In this document: piece by piece, positions 50,934 to 60,345 of the stretch
Numbering within the stretch: the first letter of the stretch is position 1
Layout: each line of letters starts with the position of its first letter
DNA from: Natranaeroarchaeum sulfidigenes
GTDB taxonomy: Archaea; Halobacteriota; Halobacteria; Halobacteriales; Natronoarchaeaceae
Direction: 5' to 3'
Assembly (NCBI RefSeq): GCF_017094485.1
Contig: NZ_CP064786.1
Span: 620,001 to 684,000 of the forward strand
Length of the DNA: 64,000 nt
Notes under the pieces: generated by a model
Seen by the model: the letters and a program-made list of their open reading frames with translations, nothing else
What the model was told of the DNA's origin: nothing
The model's database searches: none
Position numbers and translations under genes: made by a program

Positions 50934-51688
50934 ACCAGACCATCGTCGGATTCCTCGTCGTCTTCGTCACCGTCTCCCTCGTCGCTGTCTGCCTCATTAT
51001 CGCTGTCATCGTCACCATCGTCTTCGTCTCCGTTGCCTTCGCTCTCGTCTGCCTCCTTGACCACGTTTTCCATCAGTTCGTCGACGTTGTCTTCCTCCTG
51101 ATTTGCCACTTCCTGTGGGTAGACGCCGATGGTCACGAGCAGGTCGTCGTCGGTCTCGACGGCCTCGCTGACGTGGAGGTACACGTCCACGTCTTCGCCC
51201 TCGAACTGGGCGCTGGCAGTGAACCGTGAGGCCGTCGTCTCCTGGTCCAGGATCGTCATCGAGTAATCCTCCTGGTGCTCGATATCGTCCATCTCGTCGT
51301 AGTTGTCCTCGACCAGTTCGACGAGTTCGTGCGTCGACATGTCCTCGACGGGATTGAACTGATAGTTCGGAATCCCGATCCGGGGCGTCGTCAGCACCAT
51401 GAACACGGCTCCGCGCTGTTCGCCGAGCGGCCCCATGTCGACCGTCTTCTCGTGTTCTGTCAGGTAGTTTACGACCCGGACAGACTCCTCGACTGGGCCG
51501 ACTCCCACAGACTCTTCGATGGTGATGTCGTCGACCCCGACCTGCTGGTAGTCCGTGCTCTCACGGGTGTCGGCGTCGACGCCCCCTGCTGTCGATTCGT
51601 GGTCATCCAGTCCGGCCAGTCCGAGACAGCCTGACAGTGATACGAGTCCGAACGCCCCGGTAGCTGCGAGGACCTGTCTTCGATTCAT
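50930..51688 (-). CDS. haloarchaeal lipoprotein of the DUF6517 type
   Basis: A 252-residue protein with an export signal (MNRRQVLAATGAFGLVSLSG) and lipobox cysteine at about residue 21 (SGCLGL). The mature domain has alternating strands (VGVGPVEESVRVVNYLTEHEKTV, AVFMVLTTPRIGIPNYQFNPVE, ASRFTASAQFEGEDVDVYLHV), and the last 50 residues are almost purely D, E, S, N and G. It is secreted and lipid-anchored, with unknown function. It is the last gene of a minus-strand run including the copper ATPase, 55 nt after the DUF411 gene. Confidence 0.72.
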   Translation of the reverse strand: MNRRQVLAATGAFGLVSLSGCLGLAGLDDHESTAGGVDADTRESTDYQQVGVDDITIEESVGVGPVEESVRVVNYLTEHEKTVDMGPLGEQRGAVFMVLTTPRIGIPNYQFNPVEDMSTHELVELVEDNYDEMDDIEHQEDYSMTILDQETTASRFTASAQFEGEDVDVYLHVSEAVETDDDLLVTIGVYPQEVANQEEDNVDELMENVVKEADESEGNGDEDDGDDDSDNEADSDEGDGDEDDEESDDGLV

Positions 51689-51743
51689 CTGGCAAGCAAT
51701 TACTAGCCAGTTTGTAAGTGTTTTTTGGCCCGACCTGCCGATG

Positions 51744-52235
51744 TCACAGCTCCACGAATGGGTCGACAGTTCCGTTCTCGTCGACAGCGTAGACCGTCCA
51801 CGGCTCGTCCTTTTCGCCACCCATTCCGGGCGAGCCAGCGGGCATCCCCGGCAATGCGATACCCGCAATATCGGGATTTTCGTCGAGCAGTGTTGCGATC
51901 GTCTCGACCGGGACGTGTCCCTCGACGAAGTACGACCCGAACTCGATCGTGTGACAGCTGTGCAGGTCGTCAGGGATGCCGAGGTCGGCCTTCACCGTCT
52001 CGATCTCCTCCGGGACCGAGGACGATAGTGATCCCTCAAGATGATCGTCGAGATACGCCTCGTAGGCGTCACAGCAGTCGCAGTTCGGGCTGTTGTACTG
52101 GTGAGCAGTGACCGAAAGCGTCCCCGAGTACGCCCACTCGTCCGTGCTGTCGCCGCCCAGACAGCCCGCAACCGAAACGGCGGCGACCGAGGACGCGGCG
52201 GCCAGCACCGACCGCCGGGAGACACGATCGCTCAT
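51744..52235 (-). CDS. DUF411 copper-binding lipoprotein
   Basis: A 163-residue exported protein: a Tat-type signal ([15 protein letters not shown]) with lipobox VAGC at residue 25. The DUF411 core has [18 protein letters not shown], a C-x-C-C metal site, then [26 protein letters not shown] and [16 protein letters not shown] with several methionines. DUF411 proteins bind copper outside the cytoplasm. Its ATG overlaps the stop of the CopA gene by 4 nt, so export ATPase and binder are made together. Confidence 0.85.
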   Translation of the reverse strand: MSDRVSRRSVLAAASSVAAVSVAGCLGGDSTDEWAYSGTLSVTAHQYNSPNCDCCDAYEAYLDDHLEGSLSSSVPEEIETVKADLGIPDDLHSCHTIEFGSYFVEGHVPVETIATLLDENPDIAGIALPGMPAGSPGMGGEKDEPWTVYAVDENGTVDPFVEL

Positions 52236-54877
52236 CGAACCACCCCCACAAGGGCACGGAACGGCTTCGTCACGGCGAGGTGATAGTCTTCGTGTGGATC
52301 GTAGCCGCGGAACGCCAGACTGTTAGCCATCACCGACAGGCTGGAGCCGGTCATCGCCAGCCCGGCGAGCGCGGGGTTGAGCAAGCCTAGCGAGGCGATC
52401 GGGATCAGCGTCGTATTGTAGACGAAGGCCCAGAACAGGTTCTGCCAGACCTTCGAGATGGTCGCCTCGGAGATCCGGATCGCCTTGAGAACGTCCGCCG
52501 GATCGTCGCGCATCAGCGTCACGTCCGCGCTCTCGATGGCGACGTCAGTACCGCTCCCGATGGCGATGCCGACGTGAGCGGTCGTCAGCGCGGGCGCGTC
52601 GTTGACGCCATCACCGACCATGATCGCCCGCCTGTCGTCTCCCTGAATCCGTTCGATGGTGTCGGCCTTCTCGTCTGGCAGCACCTCGGCGTAGACGTCG
52701 TCCGGGTCGATCCCCAGCTGCTCGGCGACCGCGTGAGCGGTTCGCTCGTTGTCGCCGGTGAGCATGACCGGGTCCAGGCCACGATCTTGCAGGGCCACGA
52801 CGGTCTCTTTCGCGCTCTCTCGCACCGTGTCAGCCGTGGCGACGACGCCGATCAGTTTGCCATCGAGTGCGACCAGCATCGCGGTCTTGCCCTCCCGTTC
52901 GAGCCGTTCCATCGTCTCGGTGGCAGGGTCGGGATCGATCCCGTTGTCCCGCATGAGCTTGCGGTTCCCCACCAGCGCCTCGCCCCGGGGCGTCTCGGCG
53001 CGGACACCGTGACCAGGGATGTTCTCGAACCCGGTTGCGTCCTCGATCTCGACGCCACGCTCTGATGCCCCCTCGACGATCGCCTGCGCGAGCGGGTGCT
53101 CGGAGTCGGACTCGACGCTTGCGGCGACCGCCAGCACGTCGTCTTCGTCGACTGTCGAATCCCGCTCATCGCTCACGATCGCACCGCCGTCGGGGCGTTC
53201 CTCGCCGGAGCCGTCTGCTGCGACGCCGTCTGCCGCCGCGCCGTCCCGGATCGACACGACATCTGTCAGCACCATGTCGCCGTGGGTCAGCGTTCCCGTC
53301 TTGTCGAAGACCACCGCGTCGATGTCGCGCACCCGTTCGAGAATGTCCGCACCCTTGAACAGGACGCCGTTGGTCGCGCTGATCGTCGAACCGACCATCG
53401 TCGCCGCGGGCGTCGCCAGCCCCAGCGCGCAGGGACAGGCGATCAGCAGGGCGCTGGCGAGCACGACCATGGAGAACTCAAGGATCGTGACGCCACCCTC
53501 GACTGGCCCACCACCCACTGGTTCTAACAGCGGGAGTAGATCGCCGAGCCACGACGCGACGACGAACAGCGTTTCCGGGGCGAGTGCCCAGACGAGCGCC
53601 CAGAAGACGGCGTTTGCGATCACTGCGGGAACGAAGTACGCCGAGACTTTGTCGACCAGCCGCTGGACGTCCGGCTGGCGCGCCTGGGCCTCCTTGACGC
53701 GCTGGACGATCTGCTGGATCGCGGTGTCTTTCCCCACTTGTGTCGCCTCGACCAGTAGCACGCCGTTCTCGTTGATCGTCGAGCCGACGACCTCGTCACC
53801 GACGCCTTTCTCGACCGGGACTGACTCACCGGTGACCATCGACTCGTCGACCGCGCTCTGGCCGTCGACCACGACGCCGTCCGTGGGAACCTGCTCGCCG
53901 GGACGGACCTTCATCACGTCGCCGACCTCTATCTCCTCGACGGGGACGACCTGTTCTTCACCATCTACGACCACTGTCGCCTCGTCGGCCTCCATCTCCA
54001 GCAGGGTCCGGAGCGCGTCGCTCGCGCGAGCTTTCGAGCGCGCTTCGAGCCAGTTGCCGAGCGTGATGAACCAGAGGATGATCGCGACGGCCTCGAAGTA
54101 GAGCCCGCCCGGAATCGCCCCGGCAACGACGCCGGTCGAATAAAGATACCCAGCAGAGGTACCAACCGCGACCAGCGTATCCATGTTCGCCCGGCCGGTG
54201 TTGACCGCGGCCTCGTACGCCCCGACGATGAACTCCTTGCCGAGCGTCGCCATCAGCGCCGTGGCAAGGACGAACTCGACCCAGCCTGGCGCAACCAGCA
54301 CGCTCGGCAGGACGCCGGGGAAGAACATCTCGATCATCACGCCGATAAACGGGATCGAGAGGATTCCGCCGCCGATGACGAGTTTGCGCTGTTTGTTCAG
54401 CTCGCGTTCGACGGCGCTTTCGCGTTCCTCGGCTAGATCAGTTTCCTCGTCGCCGCTCGGGCGATCTGGATCGAATCCGGCGTCCTCGATCGCATCGTAC
54501 ACCTCGTCGAGCGACGCGTCGACCGGGTTGTAGACCAGCTGTGCCTCGTCTATGGCGAAGTTGACGCTCGCCTCGATCACACCTGGCACCGATTCGATGG
54601 CCTCACGATTCGACTCCGCACAGGTCGAACAGGACATCCCGGCGATCCCGACCGACGCCGAAGCCGTTTCTGCCTCGAAGCCCGCGTCCTCGATCGCGGC
54701 GTAGATCTCGTCCAGCGAGACGACATCGGGGTCGTAGGTGACGGTCCCCTCGTCGGTCGCGAAGTTCGCGTTGGCCGACTCGACGCCCTCTAGTGCGCCG
54801 ACGGCCTCCTCGACCGAGCCGGAACACGTCGAACACGACATGCCCACGATCTGAAGGTGGGCGGTTTCCGTACTCAT
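52232..54877 (-). CDS. copA: copper-exporting P1B-type ATPase CopA
   Basis: An 881-residue ATPase. Two N-terminal heavy-metal domains carry [10 protein letters not shown] (about residue 13) and [10 protein letters not shown] (about residue 80). After the first spans, the transmembrane metal site is CPCALGL; the phosphorylation site is [10 protein letters not shown], the nucleotide-domain HP is in [12 protein letters not shown], and the hinge is [13 protein letters not shown] with CxxC domains indicates Cu+ export. A TATA-like TTTGAATA (about 54902-54909, minus strand) lies about 28 nt before the start. It lies downstream of the TRASH-domain regulator and forms a module with DUF411. Confidence 0.94.
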   Translation of the reverse strand: MSTETAHLQIVGMSCSTCSGSVEEAVGALEGVESANANFATDEGTVTYDPDVVSLDEIYAAIEDAGFEAETASASVGIAGMSCSTCAESNREAIESVPGVIEASVNFAIDEAQLVYNPVDASLDEVYDAIEDAGFDPDRPSGDEETDLAEERESAVERELNKQRKLVIGGGILSIPFIGVMIEMFFPGVLPSVLVAPGWVEFVLATALMATLGKEFIVGAYEAAVNTGRANMDTLVAVGTSAGYLYSTGVVAGAIPGGLYFEAVAIILWFITLGNWLEARSKARASDALRTLLEMEADEATVVVDGEEQVVPVEEIEVGDVMKVRPGEQVPTDGVVVDGQSAVDESMVTGESVPVEKGVGDEVVGSTINENGVLLVEATQVGKDTAIQQIVQRVKEAQARQPDVQRLVDKVSAYFVPAVIANAVFWALVWALAPETLFVVASWLGDLLPLLEPVGGGPVEGGVTILEFSMVVLASALLIACPCALGLATPAATMVGSTISATNGVLFKGADILERVRDIDAVVFDKTGTLTHGDMVLTDVVSIRDGAAADGVAADGSGEERPDGGAIVSDERDSTVDEDDVLAVAASVESDSEHPLAQAIVEGASERGVEIEDATGFENIPGHGVRAETPRGEALVGNRKLMRDNGIDPDPATETMERLEREGKTAMLVALDGKLIGVVATADTVRESAKETVVALQDRGLDPVMLTGDNERTAHAVAEQLGIDPDDVYAEVLPDEKADTIERIQGDDRRAIMVGDGVNDAPALTTAHVGIAIGSGTDVAIESADVTLMRDDPADVLKAIRISEATISKVWQNLFWAFVYNTTLIPIASLGLLNPALAGLAMTGSSLSVMANSLAFRGYDPHEDYHLAVTKPFRALVGVVR

Positions 54878-54968
54878 TACTGGGTGTTCCTACTGGCTCT
54901 GTATTCAAACGGGTTGCCCCTAACGAACTGTGGAAGTATCGGCCCCTGGCCTAATGATTCGGGGGCGC

Positions 54969-55562
54969 TCAGTGATCTACTCCCTTCTCCAGCTCTTCGT
55001 ACCGCTCCAGAAACAACGACTCGCAGGAATGACAGCAGAGAACGTACCGGTTACCGTTACGTTCGACCGTGACCCCTTCGCCCTCGACGGTCTTGCCGCA
55101 CTCCACGCAGTCGACGGCGAACTCGCCGCCGTGCAGGTCGGGGTTCCACGCCGATTCGACGACGCTCTCGACACGATACTCGATGACGGTGCGGTCAGCC
55201 AGCAGATCACTGAGACGCTCGCGAAGGTCGGATTCGGCGAGATGCGCCTGTGCGACGACCCGCCCGCTCTCGGTGCGGATGACGTGTTCGATACCGTCGA
55301 CTGCTTCGAGCCCCGCCGCCAGTCCCTCGGCGTCTCCTGGTCCGACCTGGATGTCGACCAGCCGCGCCGCGCTGTTACTGAACATCGACTGGTCGACAGC
55401 TACGGTAAATCGTTCGAGAACACCGTACTCCCGCAGGCGATCGAGCCGGTCGGAGACGCTCGGGGCAGTCAGATCGACTTTCTCGCCGATCTCGCGGTAC
55501 GAGCGGCTGGCGTCCTCTACGAGCAGGCGCAGTATCTCGGCGTCGGTTTCGTCGAGTGGCAC
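54969..55562 (-). CDS. Lrp/AsnC-type regulator with C-terminal TRASH metal-binding domain (copper response)
   Basis: A 197-residue protein. The N-terminal AsnC-type HTH reads DAEILRLLVEDASRSYREIGEKVDLTAPSVSDRLDRLREYGVL. An alpha/beta effector domain follows, and the C-terminus is a TRASH domain: FAVDCVECGKTVEG then YVLCCHSCESLFLERY. Halobacterium VNG1179C, with this build, activates the copper ATPase gene; the position upstream of CopA here matches. The GTG at 55562 is preferred over a TTG at 55589, because it begins the conserved domain. Confidence 0.88.
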   Translation of the reverse strand: MPLDETDAEILRLLVEDASRSYREIGEKVDLTAPSVSDRLDRLREYGVLERFTVAVDQSMFSNSAARLVDIQVGPGDAEGLAAGLEAVDGIEHVIRTESGRVVAQAHLAESDLRERLSDLLADRTVIEYRVESVVESAWNPDLHGGEFAVDCVECGKTVEGEGVTVERNGNRYVLCCHSCESLFLERYEELEKGVDH

Positions 55563-55598
55563 AGAAACGAGTACGACAGGGTGATACAAACGTTTTCC

Positions 55599-55772
55599 CT
55601 ACACGAAGCCCACGACAGCGAGCATACACAGGACCGCCAGTACCAGTATCACAGCACCCGCGGTCGGCAGTACCGAGTGATACAGCATCGAGCCGCCGAT
55701 GATCAGCAACGCCATCCCGAGGACGGACAGACCGATCCCCCGACCTTCGGTAAACTGCTGGAGTTCGGCCAT
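55599..55772 (-). CDS. small two-span membrane protein
   Basis: A 57-residue protein with two hydrophobic helices (GIGLSVLGMALLIIGGSMLY and AGAVILVLAVLCMLAVVGFV). The N-terminus MAELQQFTEGR is polar. The ATG at 55772 is chosen, as the longer frame starts with an unlikely leader. It ends 36 nt before the copper regulator gene starts and may be co-transcribed with it. Function unknown. Confidence 0.62.
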   Translation of the reverse strand: MAELQQFTEGRGIGLSVLGMALLIIGGSMLYHSVLPTAGAVILVLAVLCMLAVVGFV

Positions 55773-55943
55773 GCTACGCACCTCCGGTAGTCGGTCGGCT
55801 GTTCCTCCCCGGTGCATCCGAGTTCGAACAGGCAGATCGTACTATCATGGTGGTAGCCCCCGTTTGTTCGCACGCCGATCCGCCACGACGCATGTGAGTG
55901 TACGGCACAAAGAGTAGTATCGATTGTTGCATCTTGCATTGAT

Positions 55944-55978
55944 CCGCTCACCCGATAGCTCCCTATCGGTTCGAGCGG
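55944..55978. other. strong imperfect hairpin upstream of the glutaredoxin-like gene
   Basis: CCGCTC (55944-55949) pairs with GAGCGG (55973-55978), and CCGATAG (55952-55958) with CTATCGG (55963-55969), around a CTCC loop, with a 2-nt/3-nt internal bulge. This gives 13 paired bases ending 40 nt before the ATG at 56019. It could act as an operator or as an RNA structure in a 5' leader. The rest of the 246-nt gap (55773-56018) shows no gene. Confidence 0.5.
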
Positions 55979-56018
55979 TGACCGAAACACACTGGAGCAT
56001 CGAGTCCGGACAACCAGT

Positions 56019-56333
56019 ATGACAGATTCGTCCCCGGCGCTCGAACTGTACAACTTGCGGGGCTGTCCGTACTGCGCGAAAGTTCGCCGCGCGCTTGACG
56101 ACCTCGACCTGTCGTACAAAACACATCAGGTTCCACGCTCGCGGAGCGACCGGGACGCCGTTCACGCGGCGAGCGGACAGCGCGGCGTCCCGGTGCTGGT
56201 CGACCGATCGAACGGCATCGAGGGAATGCCCGAAAGCGACGACATCGTTGAGTATCTCTACGAGGAGTACGGCGACGGTGAGACGCCGCCGCCATCGGGT
56301 ATCTTCGATCGGGTGCTGTCGAAACTACTCTGA
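56019..56333 (+). CDS. glutaredoxin-like / GST N-terminal-domain thiol protein
   Basis: A 104-residue thioredoxin-fold protein: LELYNLRGCPYCAKVRRALDDL with the redox CPYC site, then GQRGVPVLVDRSNGIEGMPESDDIVEYL, the cis-proline and SD-type glutathione site of the GST N-terminal family. It should reduce disulfides or bind a low-molecular thiol; haloarchaea use gamma-glutamylcysteine rather than glutathione. It stands alone and is convergent with the DsrE-family gene. Confidence 0.85.
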   Translation: MTDSSPALELYNLRGCPYCAKVRRALDDLDLSYKTHQVPRSRSDRDAVHAASGQRGVPVLVDRSNGIEGMPESDDIVEYLYEEYGDGETPPPSGIFDRVLSKLL

Positions 56334-56348
56334 GCCAGTCTGCCCTTG

Positions 56349-56426
56349 CTACAGATTACGAAGTCTTTCACTTCGAGAACTGTAGTATTAGCTTCGAGAC
56401 CAGTACTGTCACCTCGAAAACTGTGG
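56349..56426. repeat. nested hairpin and three 21-bp tandem repeats between convergent genes
   Basis: The hairpin is CTACAG-ATTA-CGAAGT-CTTTC-ACTTCG-AGAA-CTGTAG (56349-56385): two perfect 6-bp stems with a symmetric 4-nt internal loop. Overlapping its right arm, degenerate repeats with consensus CYTCGARAMCWGTR start at 56371, 56392 and 56413, an exact 21-bp period. The location in the 112-nt gap between convergent genes suggests a bidirectional terminator or a mobile palindrome. Confidence 0.6.
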
Positions 56427-56445
56427 CGTGCCGCAGTCGTCCGGA

Positions 56446-56799
56446 CTACCCGATCGTCAGCACACGATCCGATGTCGTGACGACGTCGAGGAGATCCGAC
56501 ATCGTCGAGACGGGACAGACGTCGCTGCCCTCGCTGTTGCGGATCTCCAGACAGGTGCCGCAGGCGAGCAGTTGGCCGCCCGCCTCGTCGAACGCCTCCA
56601 TCCGGGCGCGGACGTCGAACTCATCGTGGTCCGTAATCTCCTCGGCCTCGACGCCCTCGCCGAGCAGGAAGACGGAGACGTCTTTGCCATCCTCCAGCGC
56701 CGTGATACCGAGCCGGAACGCGTTCCACGCACGTTCGGGGTCGGCGGTTTCGAGTACGATCCCGAGCGAGTCGACGTCACTGTCGGCTGTTCCGGACAT
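56446..56799 (-). CDS. DsrE/DsrF-like family protein
   Basis: A 117-residue alpha/beta protein: SLGIVLETADPERAWNAFRLGITALEDGKDVSVFLLGEGV, then EAGGQLLACGTCLEIRNSEGSDVCPVSTMSDLLDVV. The strand-helix opening and conserved CGTC plus C residues match the DsrE fold used for sulfur transfer. Two cysteines in CGTC could act as the sulfur-carrying pair. A link to sulfur trafficking is inferred from family; no tus or dsr gene is adjacent. Confidence 0.82.
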   Translation of the reverse strand: MSGTADSDVDSLGIVLETADPERAWNAFRLGITALEDGKDVSVFLLGEGVEAEEITDHDEFDVRARMEAFDEAGGQLLACGTCLEIRNSEGSDVCPVSTMSDLLDVVTTSDRVLTIG

Positions 56800-56850
56800 G
56801 TATTGTTAGATGTGTACAATACAAATAAGACTACTGCTCACTGGTGGGCG

Positions 56851-57999
56851 TCAGGACTGCCGGTAGATCAGATTTCGCTGGATCTCGTTTGCCCCCTCGT
56901 AGATCACGGGAACGCGCACGTCACGGTAGACACGGGCGATCCGGCGGTCGGTGAGGACGGAGCGCCCGCCGTGGAACTGCATTCCCTGTTCGGCGCAGTC
57001 GGTCGCCGCCTCGGTCGCTTTCGTCTTGGCCATCGCGGCCCAGAGGCCGGGATCCTCGCCCTGCTCGACCTTCTCGGCGGCGCGCCAGGTCAGCGCCCGG
57101 GCGCTCTCGAACTCCATGCGCATGTCGGCGAAGCCATGCTGGACCGCCTGGAACTCGTTGATGGTGCGGCCGAATTCCTCGCGGCCGTGGATGAACTCCC
57201 ACGTCTCCTCGATGGCGGCTGCAGCGAGACCAAGACCGTGGCCCGCCACGACGATCCGGCCGTGGTTGAAGAACTCGGCGAGCATCCAGAAGCCAGCGCC
57301 CTCGGTCCCGACGAGGTTCTCCTCGGGGATGCGGAAGTCCTCGAAGACGATGTGAGCTTGCTTGGAGGCGCGAAAGCCCATCTTCTCGGGGATATGCTCG
57401 GCGTGATACCCCTCGCCCTCGGTGGGAATGATGAACATCGAGTGGTTGCCGTAGCGGTTGTTCTCGTCGTCGCCGGTCCGGGCATAGAGAGTGAGCCAGT
57501 CGCCCTCGACGCCGTTGCCGATCCAGAACTTCTCCCCGTTGATAACGTACTCGTCGCCGTCCTTTTCGGCGGTAGTCTGCATACCGGCGAGGTCGCTCCC
57601 GGTTTCGGGCTCCGAGACCGCGAGGCCGGTGATCTGGTCCCCCTCGGCGACCGGTCGGAGATACTCCTCTTTCTGTTCGTCGGTGCCGTACTCCTCGACG
57701 ATCTCGGCGCCGAAACTGGCGAGCTGGAGCGTCAGCGCGATCCCGGCATCGGCTCGATAGAACTCCTCCGCGATCGCCAGCACCTCGGTCAGCGAGAGGT
57801 TCCGACCGCCGAGATCCTCGCCGATGTCCTGGGCGACCAGTCCGGCGTCCTGTCCGGCTTCAAGGATGTCGTGTGGGTACTCGCCCTTGCGGAAGTACTC
57901 CTCGGCGTTGGGTTCGATATACTCGTTGGCGAACTCGCTGGCCTCCTGTTTGACGTCCCGGGCGTGTTCGGGCACGATTGTGTCGTCAAGTAACTCCAT
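56851..57999 (-). CDS. acyl-CoA dehydrogenase
   Basis: A 382-residue flavoenzyme. Seen: AGLVAQDIGEDLGGRNLSLTEVLAIAEEFYR, the FAD/substrate signature LAVSEPETGSDLAGMQTTAE, IVFEDFRIPEENLVG, and the C-terminal QFHGGRSVLTDRRIARVYRDVRVPVIYEGANEIQRNLI. The catalytic glutamate is in YEGANEIQ, which places it with the medium/short-chain type. It oxidises acyl-CoA to trans-2-enoyl-CoA, passing electrons to ETF; such enoyl-CoA could feed the PhaJ-like hydratase at 30896-31552. The ATG at 57999 has a TATA element 24-28 nt upstream. Confidence 0.92.
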   Translation of the reverse strand: MELLDDTIVPEHARDVKQEASEFANEYIEPNAEEYFRKGEYPHDILEAGQDAGLVAQDIGEDLGGRNLSLTEVLAIAEEFYRADAGIALTLQLASFGAEIVEEYGTDEQKEEYLRPVAEGDQITGLAVSEPETGSDLAGMQTTAEKDGDEYVINGEKFWIGNGVEGDWLTLYARTGDDENNRYGNHSMFIIPTEGEGYHAEHIPEKMGFRASKQAHIVFEDFRIPEENLVGTEGAGFWMLAEFFNHGRIVVAGHGLGLAAAAIEETWEFIHGREEFGRTINEFQAVQHGFADMRMEFESARALTWRAAEKVEQGEDPGLWAAMAKTKATEAATDCAEQGMQFHGGRSVLTDRRIARVYRDVRVPVIYEGANEIQRNLIYRQS

Positions 58000-58020
58000 G
58001 GTCTCTTCGTGGGGCGGACC

Positions 58021-58030
58021 GGGCATATAA
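58021..58030 (-). promoter_or_regulatory. TATA box of the acyl-CoA dehydrogenase gene
   Basis: The minus strand reads TTATATGCCC here, centred about 27 nt before the ATG at 57999, which fixes that start over longer frames. Confidence 0.6.
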
Positions 58031-58139
58031 GCAAGGGAACCGCTAGCACGGCGACGGGAGTTCATTTCGAGGATGTGCGTGGCTGACTGGGAACACATGG
58101 AGGGAATCCTTCAAGAACGACCGGATGTAAATAGTGGGT

Positions 58140-60326
58140 ATGAGTCAGCAATCGGGTGGCGTTCGCCTGACCGTCAAAGCCGCCCAGAAACGTGACGCCG
58201 GGCGCGGCGTTGCCCGCCTTCCCGAGTCGGCCCGCAGCGAACTCGGCGTCCTCAGCGGTGACACGGTCGTCATCGAGGGGGAACGCCGGACGGCGACGAA
58301 AGTGTGGCCTGCGAGTGGCGATGTTCCCGACGGGGCGGTCCTCATCGACGCGGACACGCGAGCGAATGCGGGCGTCAGCATCGGCGATACCGTAACGGTT
58401 CAGCCGGGCTCGCTCAGCGACGCCATCTCGGTCAAACTAACGCCGCCGGAGTCGCTCGCGGACGTCGACCAGCGCGTGATCGAACGGGCGGTCAACCGCG
58501 ACCTGCACGACCGCCCGGTGAGCGAGGGCGAACAGGTCGCGCTGGAACGGGTTGCCAGCCAGCCCTTTACCGTCACTGACACCTCGCCGGACGGGCCGGT
58601 CCGAATCACCGACCAGACGGTTGTCGTGGTAACGCCGCCCCCTGCTGGATCCGACGAACAACCGGACGCCTCAGCAGGTACGTCGACGGAACAGCCAGCC
58701 CACGAGGACGAGGTAGACGAGGAGGCTCAGCCCCCAGCGCGGGTCAGCTACGAGGATATCGGCGGCCTCGACGAGGAGCTCGAACAGGTCAGGGAGATGA
58801 TCGAACTCCCGCTGAGCCGCCCCGAACTGTTCCGGCGGCTGGGTGTCGACCCGCCCAAGGGCGTCCTGCTCTACGGCCCGCCCGGGACCGGGAAGACGCT
58901 GATCGCCCGCGCGGTGGCGCACGAGGTCGACGCGGAGTTTATTACTGTCTCCGGGCCGGAGATCATGTCGAAGTACAAGGGCGAGTCAGAAGAGCACGTC
59001 CGCGAGATCTTCGAGGAGGCCGAGGAGTCGGCCCCGGCGATCATCTTCTTCGACGAAATCGACTCGATCGCCGGACAGCGCGAGGACAGCGGCGACGTCG
59101 AGAACCGCGTCGTCGCCCAGTTGCTCTCCCTGATGGACGGCCTCGATTTCCGTGGCGACGTGATCGTCATCGGGGCGACCAACCGCGTCGATGCCATCGA
59201 CCCCGCGCTCCGCAGGGGCGGCCGCTTCGACCGCGAGATCGAGATCGGCGTTCCGGACAAGAGCGGACGCAAGGAGATCTTCGACGTCCATACCCGCGGG
59301 ATGCCCCTCGCCGAAGACGTCTCGGTCGAGAAGCTCTCCGCGCAAACACACGGCTTCGTCGGCGCGGATATCGACGCCCTGACGACCGAGGCCGCGATGT
59401 TGACGCTCCGGCGCGCCCGGAGCGATCCTGACGGGCTCGATGACGCGGAGCTTGAAGTCTCGCGGAGCGACCTCGAAGACGCGCTGGCCGCCGTCGATCC
59501 CTCCGCGATGCGCGAGTGGGTCGCGGAGACGCCGGACGTCTCGTTTGCCGATGTCGGCGGCCTTGACGACGCCAAGTCGACCCTCCGCGAGGCTGTCGAG
59601 TGGCCGCTCACCTACGACCGACTGTTTAGCGTCACCAACACCGACCCTCCCAGCGGCGTCCTGCTGCACGGCCCGCCGGGGACAGGCAAAACCCTGCTTG
59701 CCCGGGCGCTCGCGGGCGAGAGCGACGTCAACTTCGTCCACGTGAACGGCCCCGAACTGCTCGATCGGTACGTCGGGGAAAGCGAAAAAGCCGTGCGAGA
59801 GGTGTTCGAACGTGCCCGCCAGTCCGCACCCAGTATCGTCTTTTTCGACGAGATCGACGCCATCGCCGCCCAGCGTGAGGACAGCCACGAGGTGACCGAG
59901 CGCGTCGTCTCACAGCTTCTGACCGAGCTGGATGGAATGGTCGAGAACCCCAATCTGGTCGTGCTCGCCGCCACGAACCGAAAGGACGCGATCGACCCTG
60001 CCCTGCTCCGACCCGGCAGGCTGGACAACCACGTCGAGGTACCTGCGCCGGACGCCACGGCACGCAGGGCGATCATCGATGTTCACGGCCGGGGGAAACC
60101 CTTCGCCGACGACGTGGACCTGGAGGAGATCGCCGACGGGCTGGAAGGCTATACCGGCGCGGACATTGAGGCGATCGTTCGCGAGGCATCGATGCTCTCG
60201 ATCCGTGAGACAGCAGAGAGGCTGGGGCCCGAGGAAGCCAACGAGCGCGCCGACGAGATCGAGATTACCGGCGAGCACTTCGAGCGGGCGATCGAATCGG
60301 TCGAGCCGACGCTCGATTCCCTGTAA
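58140..60326 (+). CDS. cdc48: AAA+ ATPase of the CDC48/VAT family
   Basis: A 728-residue protein with the CDC48 layout: an N-terminal substrate-recognition domain ([20 protein letters not shown], double-psi barrel), D1 with Walker [18 protein letters not shown] and Walker [36 protein letters not shown], and D2 with [20 protein letters not shown] and [17 protein letters not shown]. Both arginine-finger regions ([30 protein letters not shown]) are present. It unfolds proteins for the proteasome. An acidic insert (about residues 180-205) separates N from D1. The ATG at 58140 is preferred over a GTG 6 nt upstream. Confidence 0.95.
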   Translation: MSQQSGGVRLTVKAAQKRDAGRGVARLPESARSELGVLSGDTVVIEGERRTATKVWPASGDVPDGAVLIDADTRANAGVSIGDTVTVQPGSLSDAISVKLTPPESLADVDQRVIERAVNRDLHDRPVSEGEQVALERVASQPFTVTDTSPDGPVRITDQTVVVVTPPPAGSDEQPDASAGTSTEQPAHEDEVDEEAQPPARVSYEDIGGLDEELEQVREMIELPLSRPELFRRLGVDPPKGVLLYGPPGTGKTLIARAVAHEVDAEFITVSGPEIMSKYKGESEEHVREIFEEAEESAPAIIFFDEIDSIAGQREDSGDVENRVVAQLLSLMDGLDFRGDVIVIGATNRVDAIDPALRRGGRFDREIEIGVPDKSGRKEIFDVHTRGMPLAEDVSVEKLSAQTHGFVGADIDALTTEAAMLTLRRARSDPDGLDDAELEVSRSDLEDALAAVDPSAMREWVAETPDVSFADVGGLDDAKSTLREAVEWPLTYDRLFSVTNTDPPSGVLLHGPPGTGKTLLARALAGESDVNFVHVNGPELLDRYVGESEKAVREVFERARQSAPSIVFFDEIDAIAAQREDSHEVTERVVSQLLTELDGMVENPNLVVLAATNRKDAIDPALLRPGRLDNHVEVPAPDATARRAIIDVHGRGKPFADDVDLEEIADGLEGYTGADIEAIVREASMLSIRETAERLGPEEANERADEIEITGEHFERAIESVEPTLDSL

Positions 60327-60345
60327 TTCCAGCGCCCTGTGTCCC

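Noticed and set aside
56428-57993. 521-codon plus-strand frame
   Set aside because: Antisense to the DsrE and acyl-CoA dehydrogenase genes; no independent evidence of coding.
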